DNA of 64,000 nt from Litorivivens sp041624475 (GCF_041624475.1 NZ_JBFJUX010000010.1:61646-125645); one strand, 5' to 3'. Counted from the stretch's first letter, positions 24,258-33,913 are shown. Notes: a model not told the origin generated them from the sequence alone. Numbers and translations: made by a program.

Positions 24258-27157
24258 TGCAGCTCACCCAAATCGGTAACGGGCTCAGCGGACTCGGGCA
24301 CGTTGAGCTTAAAGCGGCAATGATTGTCGCGCCACCAGGCCTGCATTGTGTGATCGCCCGCCCCGGTTTCTATGTAGCCCTGACCCTCTCGGCCAATGCT
24401 CGACTGCTGTCCCGATGCGGCATTCAGAAAGCGGGCACCGCTCGGCACGGGCTTGCCGGTGCTGTCCAGCAGACGAAAACCCACCCAGCGAGAATGTTTG
24501 ATCGCAAAATTCAGTTTAACTCCCTGGCGATAGGCGGGAACGGTGGTGCGTTCCAGCGAGGCAACTTCAATGTCCAGTGGCAGCATGGCGTCGTCAAGAC
24601 GGATACGGTTTCTCTGATAGTCGCGCAGCCCCGGTACAATTGCCTTGCCGTCGCCGTTGGTTTTTGCGAGCAGTTGATTGTCGCGGTATATCGATACGCC
24701 TTCCATATCCGGCACTTCAACCAGTGCAAAACTCTGGTCCAGACGCTGGCTGAAGTAGGGCCGGCGATCCATGAGCGCGATCCCGCCATCGAAAGAGGCG
24801 CGGTATTCGCGTTGCGAATCCAGTTGCGCGGCCTGAACACTCAATAGCCCGACCTGGTTGCGCCAGCTGGTTCCGGCTTCAAAGCGCTCCCGCTCGCCGC
24901 TTTCTGCAGACAGTTGGTAACCAAAGCCATTGCCTGCCGGAAGGTTTCTGCGCAACTCCGCGCGATGAGTTGATTCTGAGGACTGGTTTCTGGAGCTGAC
25001 CATGGCAGAGCTTCGTCTGCCAAGAGGAAGCGAAATAGAGGCGCTCGCATTGCGCTCGAGGCTGTCATCAAGAGGCTCGAGGTAGCTGAATCGGAGATGG
25101 GCATTGTGGGGTAGGCTGATGGAGTACTGCAGAGTCGCAAACTCGGTGTCCTCATCGTCGCGGCGTTTGCGTTGTACATGACTGACCGACAGACTACCGG
25201 CCTTGCCCAGTCCAACCGCTGCGTACGCCGTCGACTCCAGCGCGTCGGGCGAGCGCGCTGTGTCGGTGCCTAATTGGGCAAAGTCTTCGCTGCGCCAGAC
25301 TGCCATTGCGCCGAAACTAACTCGCCGAGCCTGCCGTCTGACGCCGACAGAAGCCAGCTCTCCACTGTCGCCGTCCGCCGTGCTGCTGGCCGCGAGTGCA
25401 ACATCAAATTCGGCGACTGCGGGCCAGACCAGGTTGGCGGCCGTGCCCAGTGTGCTTTGATCCGCACTGAGCTCTGCGCGCAGTTCGCCGGTAAACCATG
25501 AGTTAAATCCATAGCGGTGCGTGCCGCTGGCAAAACCGGTGGCGTAGTCATTACTTTCCCGGGTGAAGTTCTGTCGCAATACGCCAAGTTCATAACTGTA
25601 TTCGTGCAGGCCGGGCTTCAGTAATCGCGAGCTGGCGTAGAAAGGGCGGGTGACCACTGTTTCGCGACCAAACAAGTCTCGCGTGACGACACGCATTTCA
25701 CCTGCGCCGGTAACGACGGGCACATCGGTAATGGCAAAAGGCCCCGGTTCAATATCAGCGCTGGAGCGCCGCGCATTGTCCACAAAAATATCGACTGTGG
25801 ACGGCACCACGGAATTGCCGGCGATAATTTCCGTGGGGAATGTGATAAAACCCGGCTGGGTGGAAAAATTTGTTCCCCATTTCAGGCCGCCAAATCGCGC
25901 GGGGCGCCCCCAGGCCCCGGCATCGTTGAGGGTGTCGCCCACAATCAGCGAGCGCATCTGCTCGGGCCAATCAATGCGCAGGTTGGATTCCAGGCGAATG
26001 TTTTCACGCGCTTCATCCGTGATATTTTTTACCAGATACTGACTCGATAGAAAGCCGCGACCAAGAAAAGCCCCCAACTCAAATTGTCCGCTCAGCCGGC
26101 TGTCGTCTTCGCTGTGTGAGCCGAAGAGCGCGTAGTTCAGTAAAGCGCCCTGCTGGTCAAAATCCGGCTTCACAAAGTCTGCCTCATTGCCGGACAGTCG
26201 ATTCGGATAAAAGGCATTGGCGCCGGCGTAGAGCGCGAGTGACTGCCGCTTGGGATCAAACACGGGAATCACGTGCTGCATGTCGTCCACCGCGTAGAGT
26301 TCTTCTCCGGCCGCAGACGCTACCGGTGTGCGAAGCTTACTGTGCTTAAGGGTTTCTTCGTTGAGATAGAAGCGTTTCTGTTTGTCGGTGAACGCCTTTA
26401 TCAAGCGTGGTTGGCGAGCTTCGTTAACATGGAATTCCACCCAGGTTTCTTCCACGTCGGCGATTTTTTGATCTGGACGAGTATCAATGCTCAGCAGCTG
26501 CCACTGTGGGTCAATCGTCAGATCGTACGGCCAAAGCGTATCGATCGCCAGATATTGCTGACCATAAATTGTCAGGGGCGCCAGATCAGGCAGTGGCAGA
26601 CCGAGTGAGCGCACAGTATCGCGTGCGATCAACCAACGATCCTTCTGCTGCAGCAGTACAATTTTCCGGTCTATTTCATGCTGGTTGACAATAACCCGCA
26701 CGGTTACCTTGCGGATATCGTCGCTGCCCCGCGGGATGGGCTTGCGAGGCCCCTGGAACGGGGCGCTTTCTTCAGCGAGAAGCTTGTCGTCAGTAATCGA
26801 CTTTGAAGACGTTAGGGAAATCCTGTGCTGGCCCACTTGCGCATCCACGCGATAGCCGTCGAGATTTCTAAGGGGCAGGAAAGGATAGCCGTCGACAAGG
26901 ACCTGCTCCTGCAGCGCAATGGGTAAGCCGACGGACAGCATGTCTACCGCGCGGAGATAGGGATTACCCTGGTCATCGATCATTGCGGGTAATTGTGTGC
27001 TGACGATGCGACCGTTAACGAGTAACTCAATGGTGTGCGCAGACAGCGAACGGGCATTTACCCACGGCAGGGTATCGCTCGCGGCGTGAGTGAAAATTGC
27101 GGTAAAGGAGCTAAAGAGCAGGAGCAGGGGAGATAGCAACCACCGGGATCGCACCAT
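24248..27157 (-). CDS. Fimbrial outer-membrane usher (FimD/PapC type, archaic class)
   Basis: This is a 969-residue usher with signal peptide, an N-terminal chaperone-binding region with many beta strands (to about 280), and a plug near 450-520 (STVDIFVDNARRSSADIEPGPFAITDVPVVTGAGE and VTRDLFGRET, read in parts). The 24-strand barrel continues to about 830 and C-terminal domains end with a cysteine pair (NHCRF...LQCL). Translation starts 18 nt after the chaperone stop. It secretes and assembles the subunits encoded at 27895 and 23796. The length is within the usual range, unlike the shorter first usher. Confidence 0.93.
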   Translation of the reverse strand: MVRSRWLLSPLLLLFSSFTAIFTHAASDTLPWVNARSLSAHTIELLVNGRIVSTQLPAMIDDQGNPYLRAVDMLSVGLPIALQEQVLVDGYPFLPLRNLDGYRVDAQVGQHRISLTSSKSITDDKLLAEESAPFQGPRKPIPRGSDDIRKVTVRVIVNQHEIDRKIVLLQQKDRWLIARDTVRSLGLPLPDLAPLTIYGQQYLAIDTLWPYDLTIDPQWQLLSIDTRPDQKIADVEETWVEFHVNEARQPRLIKAFTDKQKRFYLNEETLKHSKLRTPVASAAGEELYAVDDMQHVIPVFDPKRQSLALYAGANAFYPNRLSGNEADFVKPDFDQQGALLNYALFGSHSEDDSRLSGQFELGAFLGRGFLSSQYLVKNITDEARENIRLESNLRIDWPEQMRSLIVGDTLNDAGAWGRPARFGGLKWGTNFSTQPGFITFPTEIIAGNSVVPSTVDIFVDNARRSSADIEPGPFAITDVPVVTGAGEMRVVTRDLFGRETVVTRPFYASSRLLKPGLHEYSYELGVLRQNFTRESNDYATGFASGTHRYGFNSWFTGELRAELSADQSTLGTAANLVWPAVAEFDVALAASSTADGDSGELASVGVRRQARRVSFGAMAVWRSEDFAQLGTDTARSPDALESTAYAAVGLGKAGSLSVSHVQRKRRDDEDTEFATLQYSISLPHNAHLRFSYLEPLDDSLERNASASISLPLGRRSSAMVSSRNQSSESTHRAELRRNLPAGNGFGYQLSAESGERERFEAGTSWRNQVGLLSVQAAQLDSQREYRASFDGGIALMDRRPYFSQRLDQSFALVEVPDMEGVSIYRDNQLLAKTNGDGKAIVPGLRDYQRNRIRLDDAMLPLDIEVASLERTTVPAYRQGVKLNFAIKHSRWVGFRLLDSTGKPVPSGARFLNAASGQQSSIGREGQGYIETGAGDHTMQAWWRDNHCRFKLNVPESAEPVTDLGELQCL

Positions 27158-27175
27158 GGTTTGCCCCGGCCATTC

Positions 27176-27886
27176 CTAATGAACCAGCGCACTGACGCGC
27201 TGCTCAATTCGACCGTTGGCCACAATAATGTCGACTTCGTCGCCAGCAGCGGGCAGTGCCGACGGTTTAACTGACCAGCTGAGACGGGAGCCGGGTAAGA
27301 CATAGTGAAGCTTGGTCTCTGCGCCCAAATCTTGGCCACCATTCTGCAGGCGCCAGGAGGTAAATTTGAAATGGCCGGTCCCTCTGTTCTCGACGGAAAG
27401 TGCCACGCGGTTTTCGTCTTCGCGCTGAACAAACCACTTAAGGTCCGGCGTGGGAGAATGCGATGGTTTGACGAACAGTGGCAGGCTCATATTCAGTGCG
27501 AACTGTAAGCCCCCAGCGTTGGACGAAGGGCCGGGTATTTCCTGAAGAATTACCCGGTAAGCCTGCTCAAGGTGCAGTGGCTCGACCTGGCGCAAACCAA
27601 TGCGTACGGTCTGTTCGTCGCCTGGCTCAATTGTGAATGTGGGCGGAACGGCAATAATGTCTCGGGTGTTGCTCAGTGAATCCTCGCCGTCCGCTTGGGA
27701 CCACTTGCGGGTGGCAAGTTGAAGGGTGACGGAGCCTTTCTCCCGATTGCGAACGTTAAGCGTAGTTGCGGGCTGGGCCGCGGAAAGCTCCAGGGTCACC
27801 GGGTGCACAGAGTAGGAGCCGGCAAGGCTCAGTGCTGATCCGAACCAACACAGCAAGGCGACTGTCCATGTCTTGCGCGTCATCAA
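27176..27886 (-). CDS. Periplasmic fimbrial chaperone (PapD-like)
   Basis: This is a 236-residue protein with signal peptide and two immunoglobulin-like domains. The family features are VHPVTLELSA, the strand G1 region with alternate hydrophobics FTIEPGDEQTVRIGLR, YRVILQEIPG, LPLFVKPS and the domain 2 VALSVENRGTGHFKF...LPGSRLSW. It protects the pilin subunits in the periplasm and delivers them to the usher. It starts 8 nt after the pilin gene stop. It is only distantly similar to the first-cluster chaperone, so the two fimbrial systems did not arise by recent duplication. Confidence 0.92.
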   Translation of the reverse strand: MMTRKTWTVALLCWFGSALSLAGSYSVHPVTLELSAAQPATTLNVRNREKGSVTLQLATRKWSQADGEDSLSNTRDIIAVPPTFTIEPGDEQTVRIGLRQVEPLHLEQAYRVILQEIPGPSSNAGGLQFALNMSLPLFVKPSHSPTPDLKWFVQREDENRVALSVENRGTGHFKFTSWRLQNGGQDLGAETKLHYVLPGSRLSWSVKPSALPAAGDEVDIIVANGRIEQRVSALVH

Positions 27887-27894
27887 AATCAGGC

Positions 27895-28398
27895 TCAGAA
27901 GTTCAGGGTGACGTTAATAGTGTCTGTATAACTACCGGTCTGCGTTGCCTGCTGGCCGGAGGGTATTCGGCCATACACCAAGATCGGTACGCCAAGGCCA
28001 GTACCGATACCTGTTACATCGTTAGTGGCGGCGGTTTCTCCCCATACCGACGTTCGCAAGGTATCGCTGTAAAGCTGGTATGAAAGGTAGTTTGTGCCAG
28101 CGTCTTTCATGCGGCGAGTACTGACCGTGCCATCGCTGCTATTGGCGCCGTCATCGAGCAGCACCGAATAACTAGTTCCCAGAGAGCAGGTTACAGTAAC
28201 AGAGCCGGCCGCATCGATGTTGAGGTTGTTAACCGGCTCGACATTGCCGAAGGCTAGGTTGTTAGCGCTGACGTCGCAGGAGTCGATGACCGTTGCGGTT
28301 ACATTGAAGGTCGTGGTTGCCTGTGCGAACAATTGACTGCTCGCCAGGGTCGCACACAGGCATCCAGTTGCAAACGCCAGCTTCTTGATTGCTCCCAT
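27895..28398 (-). CDS. SCPU-domain major pilin of the second fimbria
   Basis: This is a 167-residue exported pilin: signal peptide to LFAQ, then F-NVTATVIDSCDVSANNLAFGNV, GSVTVTCSLGTSYSVLLDDG, and the terminal VYGRIPSGQ...GSYTDTINVTLNF. These are the conserved cysteines and ending of Csu/sigma-type pilins. It is the first gene of the chaperone-usher-tip operon. GGAGAGATAACG precedes the ATG. No riboswitch-like core (GCAAAGCC) is visible in its leader, unlike the first fimbrial operon. Confidence 0.9.
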   Translation of the reverse strand: MGAIKKLAFATGCLCATLASSQLFAQATTTFNVTATVIDSCDVSANNLAFGNVEPVNNLNIDAAGSVTVTCSLGTSYSVLLDDGANSSDGTVSTRRMKDAGTNYLSYQLYSDTLRTSVWGETAATNDVTGIGTGLGVPILVYGRIPSGQQATQTGSYTDTINVTLNF

Positions 28399-28570
28399 CG
28401 TTATCTCTCCTCGGTTCCGGTGTCAGGATCGATAAAACGCACGGTACCCGACGTAACTTTGCTCTCCGAGGGTAGATAACTACTGCGGTCAGGTGAATAC
28501 GCGATACTACGTAGCGGTTAGAGCGCGGTGTGTATCAGGGGGAGCTGAAGAGCAGGGTGAGCACGGAGGT

Positions 28571-28589
28571 ATGGCCCGCCCGAGAGGAT
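28571..28589 (-). repeat. 19-bp direct copy of the tRNA-Arg(CCG) 3' end
   Basis: The 19 bases at 28571-28589 are identical, in the same orientation, to 28735-28753, which is the 3' end of the nearby tRNA gene (T-stem, acceptor strand, CCA and one flanking base). Such direct copies arise from site-specific integration or loss of a tandem tRNA gene. Here only 164 bp separate the copies, with no integrase gene. Confidence 0.85.
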
Positions 28590-28594
28590 GTACC

Positions 28595-28685
28595 GGAAAA
28601 AGCCTGAGGGCTTTTCCGCCCTACGGGCTCGCTGCGCTCGGTTCAAATTGCGGTGCAATTTGTCGAACCTCCAGAGGTTCGAATC
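28595..28685. repeat. Palindromic element beside tRNA-Arg with inverted T-arm copy
   Basis: Three structured parts follow the direct repeat. There is a hairpin GGAAAAAGCC-TGAG-GGCTTTTCC (28595-28617). A longer hairpin (28640-28669) has arms GGTTCAAATTGC and GCAATTT-gtc-GAACC around the loop GGT. Finally CAGAGGTTCGAATC (28672-28685) is the tRNA T-arm in inverted orientation relative to the real tRNA. The arrangement suggests a small mobile or recombination-derived palindrome rather than a gene. The rest of 28399-28570 shows no gene; it must carry the promoter of the second fimbrial operon. Confidence 0.6.
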
Positions 28686-28735
28686 GGAGGACTGTGTAGC
28701 TGAGAGCAAGTGCCGGAATAGCGTAGGAGATCGAA

Positions 28736-28812
<77 letters not shown>

Positions 28813-28883
28813 CCTAATTGGAGGGCGCAACTATATCAAAGTGATTGGAGAGGCTCAATTTGGCGGTTTCGTATGGTCATCGT

Positions 28884-30383
28884 TTAATCTCGGCGTCGAA
28901 AGGCCTGGAGTCCGCCCACTGGCTCAAGCCTACTTCTCAGAAAGAATGGCAACTCTGGGTCAACGCCATATTTAAAAACGGAGGATGCTGTCGCTGAGAG
29001 CGTTAGATACATATTTCCTTTCTTGTCCGGTACTACAAAAGCGCCGGATGTATCCCGGCTGTCAAAAGTGCCAATCAAGTCACCTGTCTCAGGATTAATC
29101 TGGGCGACAACCACCTTTCTGGGTTGCGGGAATGGTGAAGGCCCCAAGTCCACGACATAGGAAAGATCAAGAAAGGTCCACAAGCCAGAGTCTGTGACGG
29201 TGATCAAACCGTCAACGGTTGCTACTCGGTCAAACAGCAGGTGCCAGCTAAGTTTCTCTACCGCTACGTGATGATAGTTGCGACGCCATTTCACGGTTCC
29301 ATTCTTGCCGTTGATGGCGACTATTGTTCCCTCCTCGCCATTGAATGAATAGACGGTGCCATCCGGCCCGATAGAAGGTGATGCCTGCCCCATCGTGTCA
29401 CTGGCGCTCCATACGATCTCGCCGCTATAGGTATCAACAGCAATCATCACGCCGTTATCGTCGATGGCATAAACCTTCTTGCCATCCGGCGATATCGCTG
29501 GGCTGGTGCCGGAACCTCCGCCCATGGGTGTTGCGAAAGCGATGTGGATGCCGGCTGGCTTCACATCAAGGCCAAACAGTACGCCATCCTCTGGGTTTTG
29601 TGCGGCTGCGGTAATATAAATCCGCCCCGTCGTGGCGTGTACTGCAGGGGTATTGGTAACCGCCATATTGCGGCCGTAAAGGATGTCCCACAGCAACTGA
29701 TGAAATGATGCCTCTACAAGCCCGCCCTGCCAGATTCCTGGGGGGAGCGGTGCAGAGGGTTTTCCCTGGCTCACGGGTAGCGTAAACACAGGTACCGCCA
29801 ACTTGCCGGTCTGCCGATCGAAAAACGCGACTTTACCGTCACTGCTAACGCCGCCCACCCAGCCGTTTGCCTCGAATACCGGCGTAATGAACAGACCTTC
29901 GATTGCGTATTCACGAAGGTCAACAACCCAGCGTACTGTACCCTCGGGTGTGAACGACCAAAGCTGATTCAGATCATTGGCAAATATATTGCCTTCAGTG
30001 TCGACGATAGGGGCTGAAATCAACGCGCCGTAGTCCATATCGTCCTCAGTCTTCATGGGCGGCGTTTCCCAGAGTAGGGTGCCATCGTCACTGAAGGCAT
30101 GAAGATGACTGGTACCTTTGCCGCGCCCGGTTGGAACGTAGAGCCGGTTTTGCTGATCGAATATCGGGCCTACAAATATTGCTGCGCCATCGAGAGCAGA
30201 CCAGTACGGTTCGACATTCGAGCTAGGTGAAAGAGGAACATAATCCGAGTTATGGCTGTCACCATGTACGCTGACCCAATGGGTGTCGGCATAGGGTAGG
30301 GTGTCGCTCAGTGCCGTTGTATGCACAATAGCCGTGAACATTCCGAGTATGGCACGCTGGCAAATTTTTGGCGCTTTTATCAT
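28884..30383 (-). CDS. Exported PQQ-type beta-propeller protein
   Basis: This encodes 499 residues from the ATG at 30383, chosen for its GGGAGAA ribosome site and because it gives a normal signal peptide (ending near TTALSD). A reading from 30440 is possible. The mature protein consists of beta-propeller blades with repeats such as PAISPDGKKVYAIDDNGVMIAVD, GEIVWSAS, PSIGPDGTVYSFNGEEGTIVAING and GTVKWRRNY (cited in parts). The blade pattern is that of PQQ-like repeat proteins, but no catalytic disulfide or PQQ-binding Asp-Tyr-Asp set of alcohol dehydrogenases was recognised, so it may be a structural or binding protein. It is encoded alone. Confidence 0.75.
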   Translation of the reverse strand: MIKAPKICQRAILGMFTAIVHTTALSDTLPYADTHWVSVHGDSHNSDYVPLSPSSNVEPYWSALDGAAIFVGPIFDQQNRLYVPTGRGKGTSHLHAFSDDGTLLWETPPMKTEDDMDYGALISAPIVDTEGNIFANDLNQLWSFTPEGTVRWVVDLREYAIEGLFITPVFEANGWVGGVSSDGKVAFFDRQTGKLAVPVFTLPVSQGKPSAPLPPGIWQGGLVEASFHQLLWDILYGRNMAVTNTPAVHATTGRIYITAAAQNPEDGVLFGLDVKPAGIHIAFATPMGGGSGTSPAISPDGKKVYAIDDNGVMIAVDTYSGEIVWSASDTMGQASPSIGPDGTVYSFNGEEGTIVAINGKNGTVKWRRNYHHVAVEKLSWHLLFDRVATVDGLITVTDSGLWTFLDLSYVVDLGPSPFPQPRKVVVAQINPETGDLIGTFDSRDTSGAFVVPDKKGNMYLTLSATASSVFKYGVDPELPFFLRSRLEPVGGLQAFRRRD

Positions 30384-30513
30384 TCTAGTTCTCCCATCGG
30401 TAGATAAGGTTGAGGCCATAGCTGCGGGCTGCTCAAACATGACAGAATGCCCTGATTGGGCCAGATTATGTACCTTGTTGGCGCTGTATCCAGACCTCTA
30501 GTTCTGCAATGAG

Positions 30514-31281
30514 CTAGCTCAGGCGTTTATTCAATGGATCAATTCCCTGAATCAGCTCAATCTGCTCGCTATTGGGCGGGAGCGTCACTTTCGGCTTTTC
30601 GGGGATAAAAATTTCGAAACCCGTGTTGTCCCTTATTTCATCAATACTGACGCCATCATGAATGCTGGTGACTCTGATAGTGTGATTGGGGCCATTAAAA
30701 TCCATTACGCAAAGATCCGTAATGATTCTTCGCAGGTCAATTTCATCAAAGCTATAGCCTCTGGGTAATCTCGACGTGTTATAGCCGATCGTACAGACTA
30801 TGTCGCATTCTCCGGGCACAAACACCTTTCTGCTGTGTTTGGGTATGAGAAAGGTATTGGTATGGCAGATAGAATTGCCAGGGAAGCCTCGTACGCCAAG
30901 CATTTGCACAGTAGGTGCGTTGTGGTCATCACCAATCATTGAGATGTTGGCCTGTCCAAATTGGTCTATTTGTGTCGGCGTGCAGGTGATATGCCGCTTA
31001 CCTCCCCAAACGTTGTCAAATATACGCGAAAGCCCCATCCAGGATTCGGTGGATGGCTTGAAGTCGTCCGGTCGGTCCAGTGGATTGGGCTTGGATAGTA
31101 TCCACGCTTCAGAATCGGTCATCATCATATCGGGGTTGCAGGTCAGCATGGCGAGGCTGGCGGCGACTCGCGGGAGGACACCAATGGGTGTTACCAGCAC
31201 TTCACCGTCGTCTTGGTAGCCCGCGGCGTTTGCGCAGATCATGGTATTGATGCGTAGCTCGTGTGCTTCGATGTCTGTCAT
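30514..31281 (-). CDS. CoA-transferase beta subunit family protein, IpdB-like, without partner gene
   Basis: This encodes 255 residues from the ATG at 31281, 4 nt after the upstream stop; an ATG at 31302 is also possible. It carries the blocks known from IpdB of steroid-degrading bacteria: DGEVLVTPIG, WMGLSRIFDNVWGGKRH, QIDQFGQANIS, GVRGFPGNSICH, CTIGYNTS, LCVMDFNGPNH-IRV-SIHDGVS and a final QIELIQGIDP. IpdAB is a heterodimer that opens the last steroid ring as CoA ester. No alpha subunit gene is adjacent. The upstream neighbours are a 73-residue unknown and Rnk. Function in steroid or another CoA-ester pathway is inferred from family. Confidence 0.78.
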   Translation of the reverse strand: MTDIEAHELRINTMICANAAGYQDDGEVLVTPIGVLPRVAASLAMLTCNPDMMMTDSEAWILSKPNPLDRPDDFKPSTESWMGLSRIFDNVWGGKRHITCTPTQIDQFGQANISMIGDDHNAPTVQMLGVRGFPGNSICHTNTFLIPKHSRKVFVPGECDIVCTIGYNTSRLPRGYSFDEIDLRRIITDLCVMDFNGPNHTIRVTSIHDGVSIDEIRDNTGFEIFIPEKPKVTLPPNSEQIELIQGIDPLNKRLS

Positions 31282-31285
31282 TCCA

Positions 31286-31507
31286 CTAATGCTCCATATC
31301 ATCCAAAACGCCTAACTCCGCAACAGCACGCGCAAACCGCACGAATACATATTCCTTGAAGTCGTCCGCTGGGTCGAAATAATCTTTGTAAGTTTCCACA
31401 AAGCTAGCGATTCTCTCTTCGGGACTGATCGGGTCGTGAGCAGCGTTGTGTTGTGAAAGATCGGCCACAAGATTTACCGCTTCACCCCATAGTTTTATGT
31501 TATCCAT
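31286..31507 (-). CDS. Small protein of unknown function
   Basis: This encodes 73 residues, acidic, predicted mainly helical (LWGEAVNLVADLSQHNAAHD..., YVFVRFARAVAELGVLDDMEH), without signal peptide. It overlaps the Rnk stop by 8 nt and ends 4 nt before the IpdB-like gene, so the three form one transcript. The tight packing supports it as a real gene. I do not recognise the family. Confidence 0.6.
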   Translation of the reverse strand: MDNIKLWGEAVNLVADLSQHNAAHDPISPEERIASFVETYKDYFDPADDFKEYVFVRFARAVAELGVLDDMEH

Positions 31508-31904
31508 GCTGTGCCACCTCCCTAGAGCGTTTGATCTCTACTATCTGCAATTGTGCTGAGCGACCGTTTAGTAGTGGCCAATTAATGACTGCGCCCAATG
31601 GTTCCCCGATCAACGCGGTGCCAACCGGTGAAAGTATGGATATGCGAAGCTTTGTAACGCTCGATTCCCATGGCATTACGATGGTCACTGTTTTTTCTGC
31701 GTCTGTTTTCATATCCCTGAACACAACGCTGTCGTACAGCGCGACAACGTTTCCGGGCAGGCTTTGGTCCGGGCAGATGTCTGCTTTGGCCAATTCTTCG
31801 TCGAGTTCGTAGGTCGCGGTTGAACGGCTAACATCAACCAAGTGGGACAATCTTCGATAGTCAGATTCGGATATTATTAGTCCGTGTTTCATTTCTTCAG
31901 GCAT
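31500..31904 (-). CDS. rnk: Rnk-family nucleoside diphosphate kinase regulator (GreA/GreB C-terminal fold)
   Basis: This encodes 134 residues. The N-terminal helical part (ESDYRRLSHLVDVS) is followed by a GreA/B-type C-terminal FKBP-like domain: VVALYDSVVFRDMKTDAEKTVTIVMPWE and ISILSPVGTALIGEPLGAVINW. Rnk proteins bind RNA polymerase near the secondary channel and influence nucleotide metabolism; they lack the acidic coiled-coil tip of GreA. GAGGGG precedes the ATG. It is first in a three-gene operon with a small unknown and a CoA-transferase subunit, an unusual partner set. Confidence 0.85.
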   Translation of the reverse strand: MPEEMKHGLIISESDYRRLSHLVDVSRSTATYELDEELAKADICPDQSLPGNVVALYDSVVFRDMKTDAEKTVTIVMPWESSVTKLRISILSPVGTALIGEPLGAVINWPLLNGRSAQLQIVEIKRSREVAQHG

Positions 31905-32290
31905 AGCAAGCCCCTCATGCGACGGATTGTCGTCGTACGAATGTGGAAAAACCTCGCAACAGCGTGGTGCGAAGCGCTTAACGTCGGATTGTGGATCTGG
32001 CGGCTAAGTAAACTGCGACTTAACCGCCCACAGTGAGGAAGGCACTAACAGGGTATGCCGCCTGTGTGCTCATCGGGAGGAGAAAAGAAATGGGTTTTCT
32101 GCTGTTCATACAGCAAGACTAACCGAGATTTAAAATAAAGCAATAGTTCGCGGCCGAAGTTGCTGTCGAGTCATCCATTTGTGTTGAGCTTCCTCCACTT
32201 TGAATGACCGCTCTGGGTTATTCTTTGGATTTTACTGTATAGATTGATTTAACTAAGCTAACGAAAACGGGGTTCGTTTTATTGAAACGC
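31905..32290. other. Intergenic region without recognisable gene
   Basis: The 386 nt between the rnk operon start and the pyk stop contain no coding region I can support. It must carry the rnk promoter (minus strand). Near the pyk end, AAAACG-AACCC-CGTTTT can form a short hairpin on the minus strand (about 32263-32279), a weak candidate terminator for pyk. Confidence 0.3.
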
Positions 32291-33727
32291 TCACTGCAGG
32301 TGATCCAGCTCATAGCGCGCTACCAAGTCGCCGAGTTGACGAATCTGAATGGCTTCTATGCCGTGGCTGGACAGGGCGTCTGATATCACTACCACTTTAT
32401 CAGATTCGCTGAATTCATCCCGGTTCATCATTATGTGGGCGGCATTGGCCAGTGTTTTCTCCGGGTCGGAGCTAAAGTTGATGCGGTAGCTGAGCACATT
32501 GCGGTTAAGCACTAGCTGACGGCGGGTGCGGCTGTCATTGGTAAAGGCGCAGATAATCGAACTCTGGGGGTGGCAGTTGCTGACGAGACTGGCCATAAGT
32601 CCGCGCCTTGTTGGCACGACAATGGCCTTGGCCTGAATGGATTCGGCCAGCTTGACCGCAGCGGCGGCAATTTCCTGTTTGTCGTTATCCATAATCAGAT
32701 CGTCGCTAAAGCGCAGGCCGCGATTCTTTTCTACGGAGCGGGCGATGCGGTCCAGCACTTCCACGCACTTCACCGGATACTTGCCAACGGTGGTCTCGCC
32801 GGACAGCATAATGGCATCCGCCTCTTCATAGACGGCGTTGGCAACGTCCGTGACTTCGGCGCGGGTGGGCATAGGGTTCTCAATCATTGATTCCAACATA
32901 TGGGTGGCAACGATTACCCTGCGGCCGTATTTGGCGCACTGGGAAATGATTTTCCTTTGGACAATCGGCAGCTCTTCAAAGGGTATTTCCACGCCCAGAT
33001 CACCCCGGGCGACCATCACCCCGTCGGCTTCCTGAATAATGGCGTCGAGATTTTTTACTCCCTCCTGGTCTTCGATCTTGGCAATGATTTTGATTTTGCC
33101 GACCTTGTCGCCCAACAGGGTTTTCAGCTCGCGTATATCGTCGGCACTGCGCACAAAGGATAGGGCGATGAAATCCACCTCCTGTTCCATGGCAAAAAGA
33201 ATATCGCGGCGGTCTTTCTCCGTAATGGCGGGCAGATTTACCCGGATGCCGGGCAGGTTGACGTGGCGTTTGCTCTTTAGCACACCGCCATCAATGACCC
33301 GGCACTTCATGGTGCGCTGTTCCTTGCTCAGCACTTCCAGATTAATCAGTCCGTTATCGACGGTGATCTTGTCGCCGATATTCACATCGTTGATCAGGTC
33401 TTCGTAATTGATCTGGATCGAGCTTGCCTCCACATCGGCTTCGCCTCGCGCCACCACCGAAATGACATCTCCGGTTTTCAAGCTGAGTTCATTGTTGATA
33501 TCGCCAGTGCGGATCTCTGGGCCCTGTGTGTCGATTAGCACCGCTACCGGGTGGTGGAGTTTGCGGTTGAGGGTTTTGATCGATTTGATTATTTGCGCGC
33601 AGCTGTCGTGTTCGCCGTGGGACATGTTCAGGCGCACGATATTCATACCGGCGTCGGCGAGTTTTTGCAGAGATTCGTAGCCGCTGGTTGCCGGTCCAAT
33701 AGTGCAGATGATTTTGGTTTTGCGCAT
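32291..33727 (-). CDS. pyk: Pyruvate kinase
   Basis: This is a 478-residue PykF-type pyruvate kinase, which converts phosphoenolpyruvate and ADP to pyruvate and ATP. The motifs are KIICTIGPAT and NMSHG at the start, DTQGPEIRTG, the K-E-D metal site region IAKIEDQEGV, ARGDLGVE, HMLESMIENPMPTRAE and MLSGETTVGKYP. The C-terminal regulatory domain (about 350-478) is complete. The length equals that of the bacterial type I enzyme. It is a single gene; no glycolytic neighbours are present. Confidence 0.96.
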   Translation of the reverse strand: MRKTKIICTIGPATSGYESLQKLADAGMNIVRLNMSHGEHDSCAQIIKSIKTLNRKLHHPVAVLIDTQGPEIRTGDINNELSLKTGDVISVVARGEADVEASSIQINYEDLINDVNIGDKITVDNGLINLEVLSKEQRTMKCRVIDGGVLKSKRHVNLPGIRVNLPAITEKDRRDILFAMEQEVDFIALSFVRSADDIRELKTLLGDKVGKIKIIAKIEDQEGVKNLDAIIQEADGVMVARGDLGVEIPFEELPIVQRKIISQCAKYGRRVIVATHMLESMIENPMPTRAEVTDVANAVYEEADAIMLSGETTVGKYPVKCVEVLDRIARSVEKNRGLRFSDDLIMDNDKQEIAAAAVKLAESIQAKAIVVPTRRGLMASLVSNCHPQSSIICAFTNDSRTRRQLVLNRNVLSYRINFSSDPEKTLANAAHIMMNRDEFSESDKVVVISDALSSHGIEAIQIRQLGDLVARYELDHLQ

Positions 33728-33913
33728 AGCAGGCCTACTGTTATTTGAACTGTGCAGTGATTATGGCAAAAAACGCCGCCAGAGAAAGGTTAATATGGGA
33801 GCAGTTTGTTGAATGCCGGTCTCCATTGCCCTATCTGTGATTGACATCAGTCTCTGGTTCACGGAGCCGCGGTGGGTATTCCCGAGGGTTTTCACAGCTC
33901 CCTTTCCAGGTTA

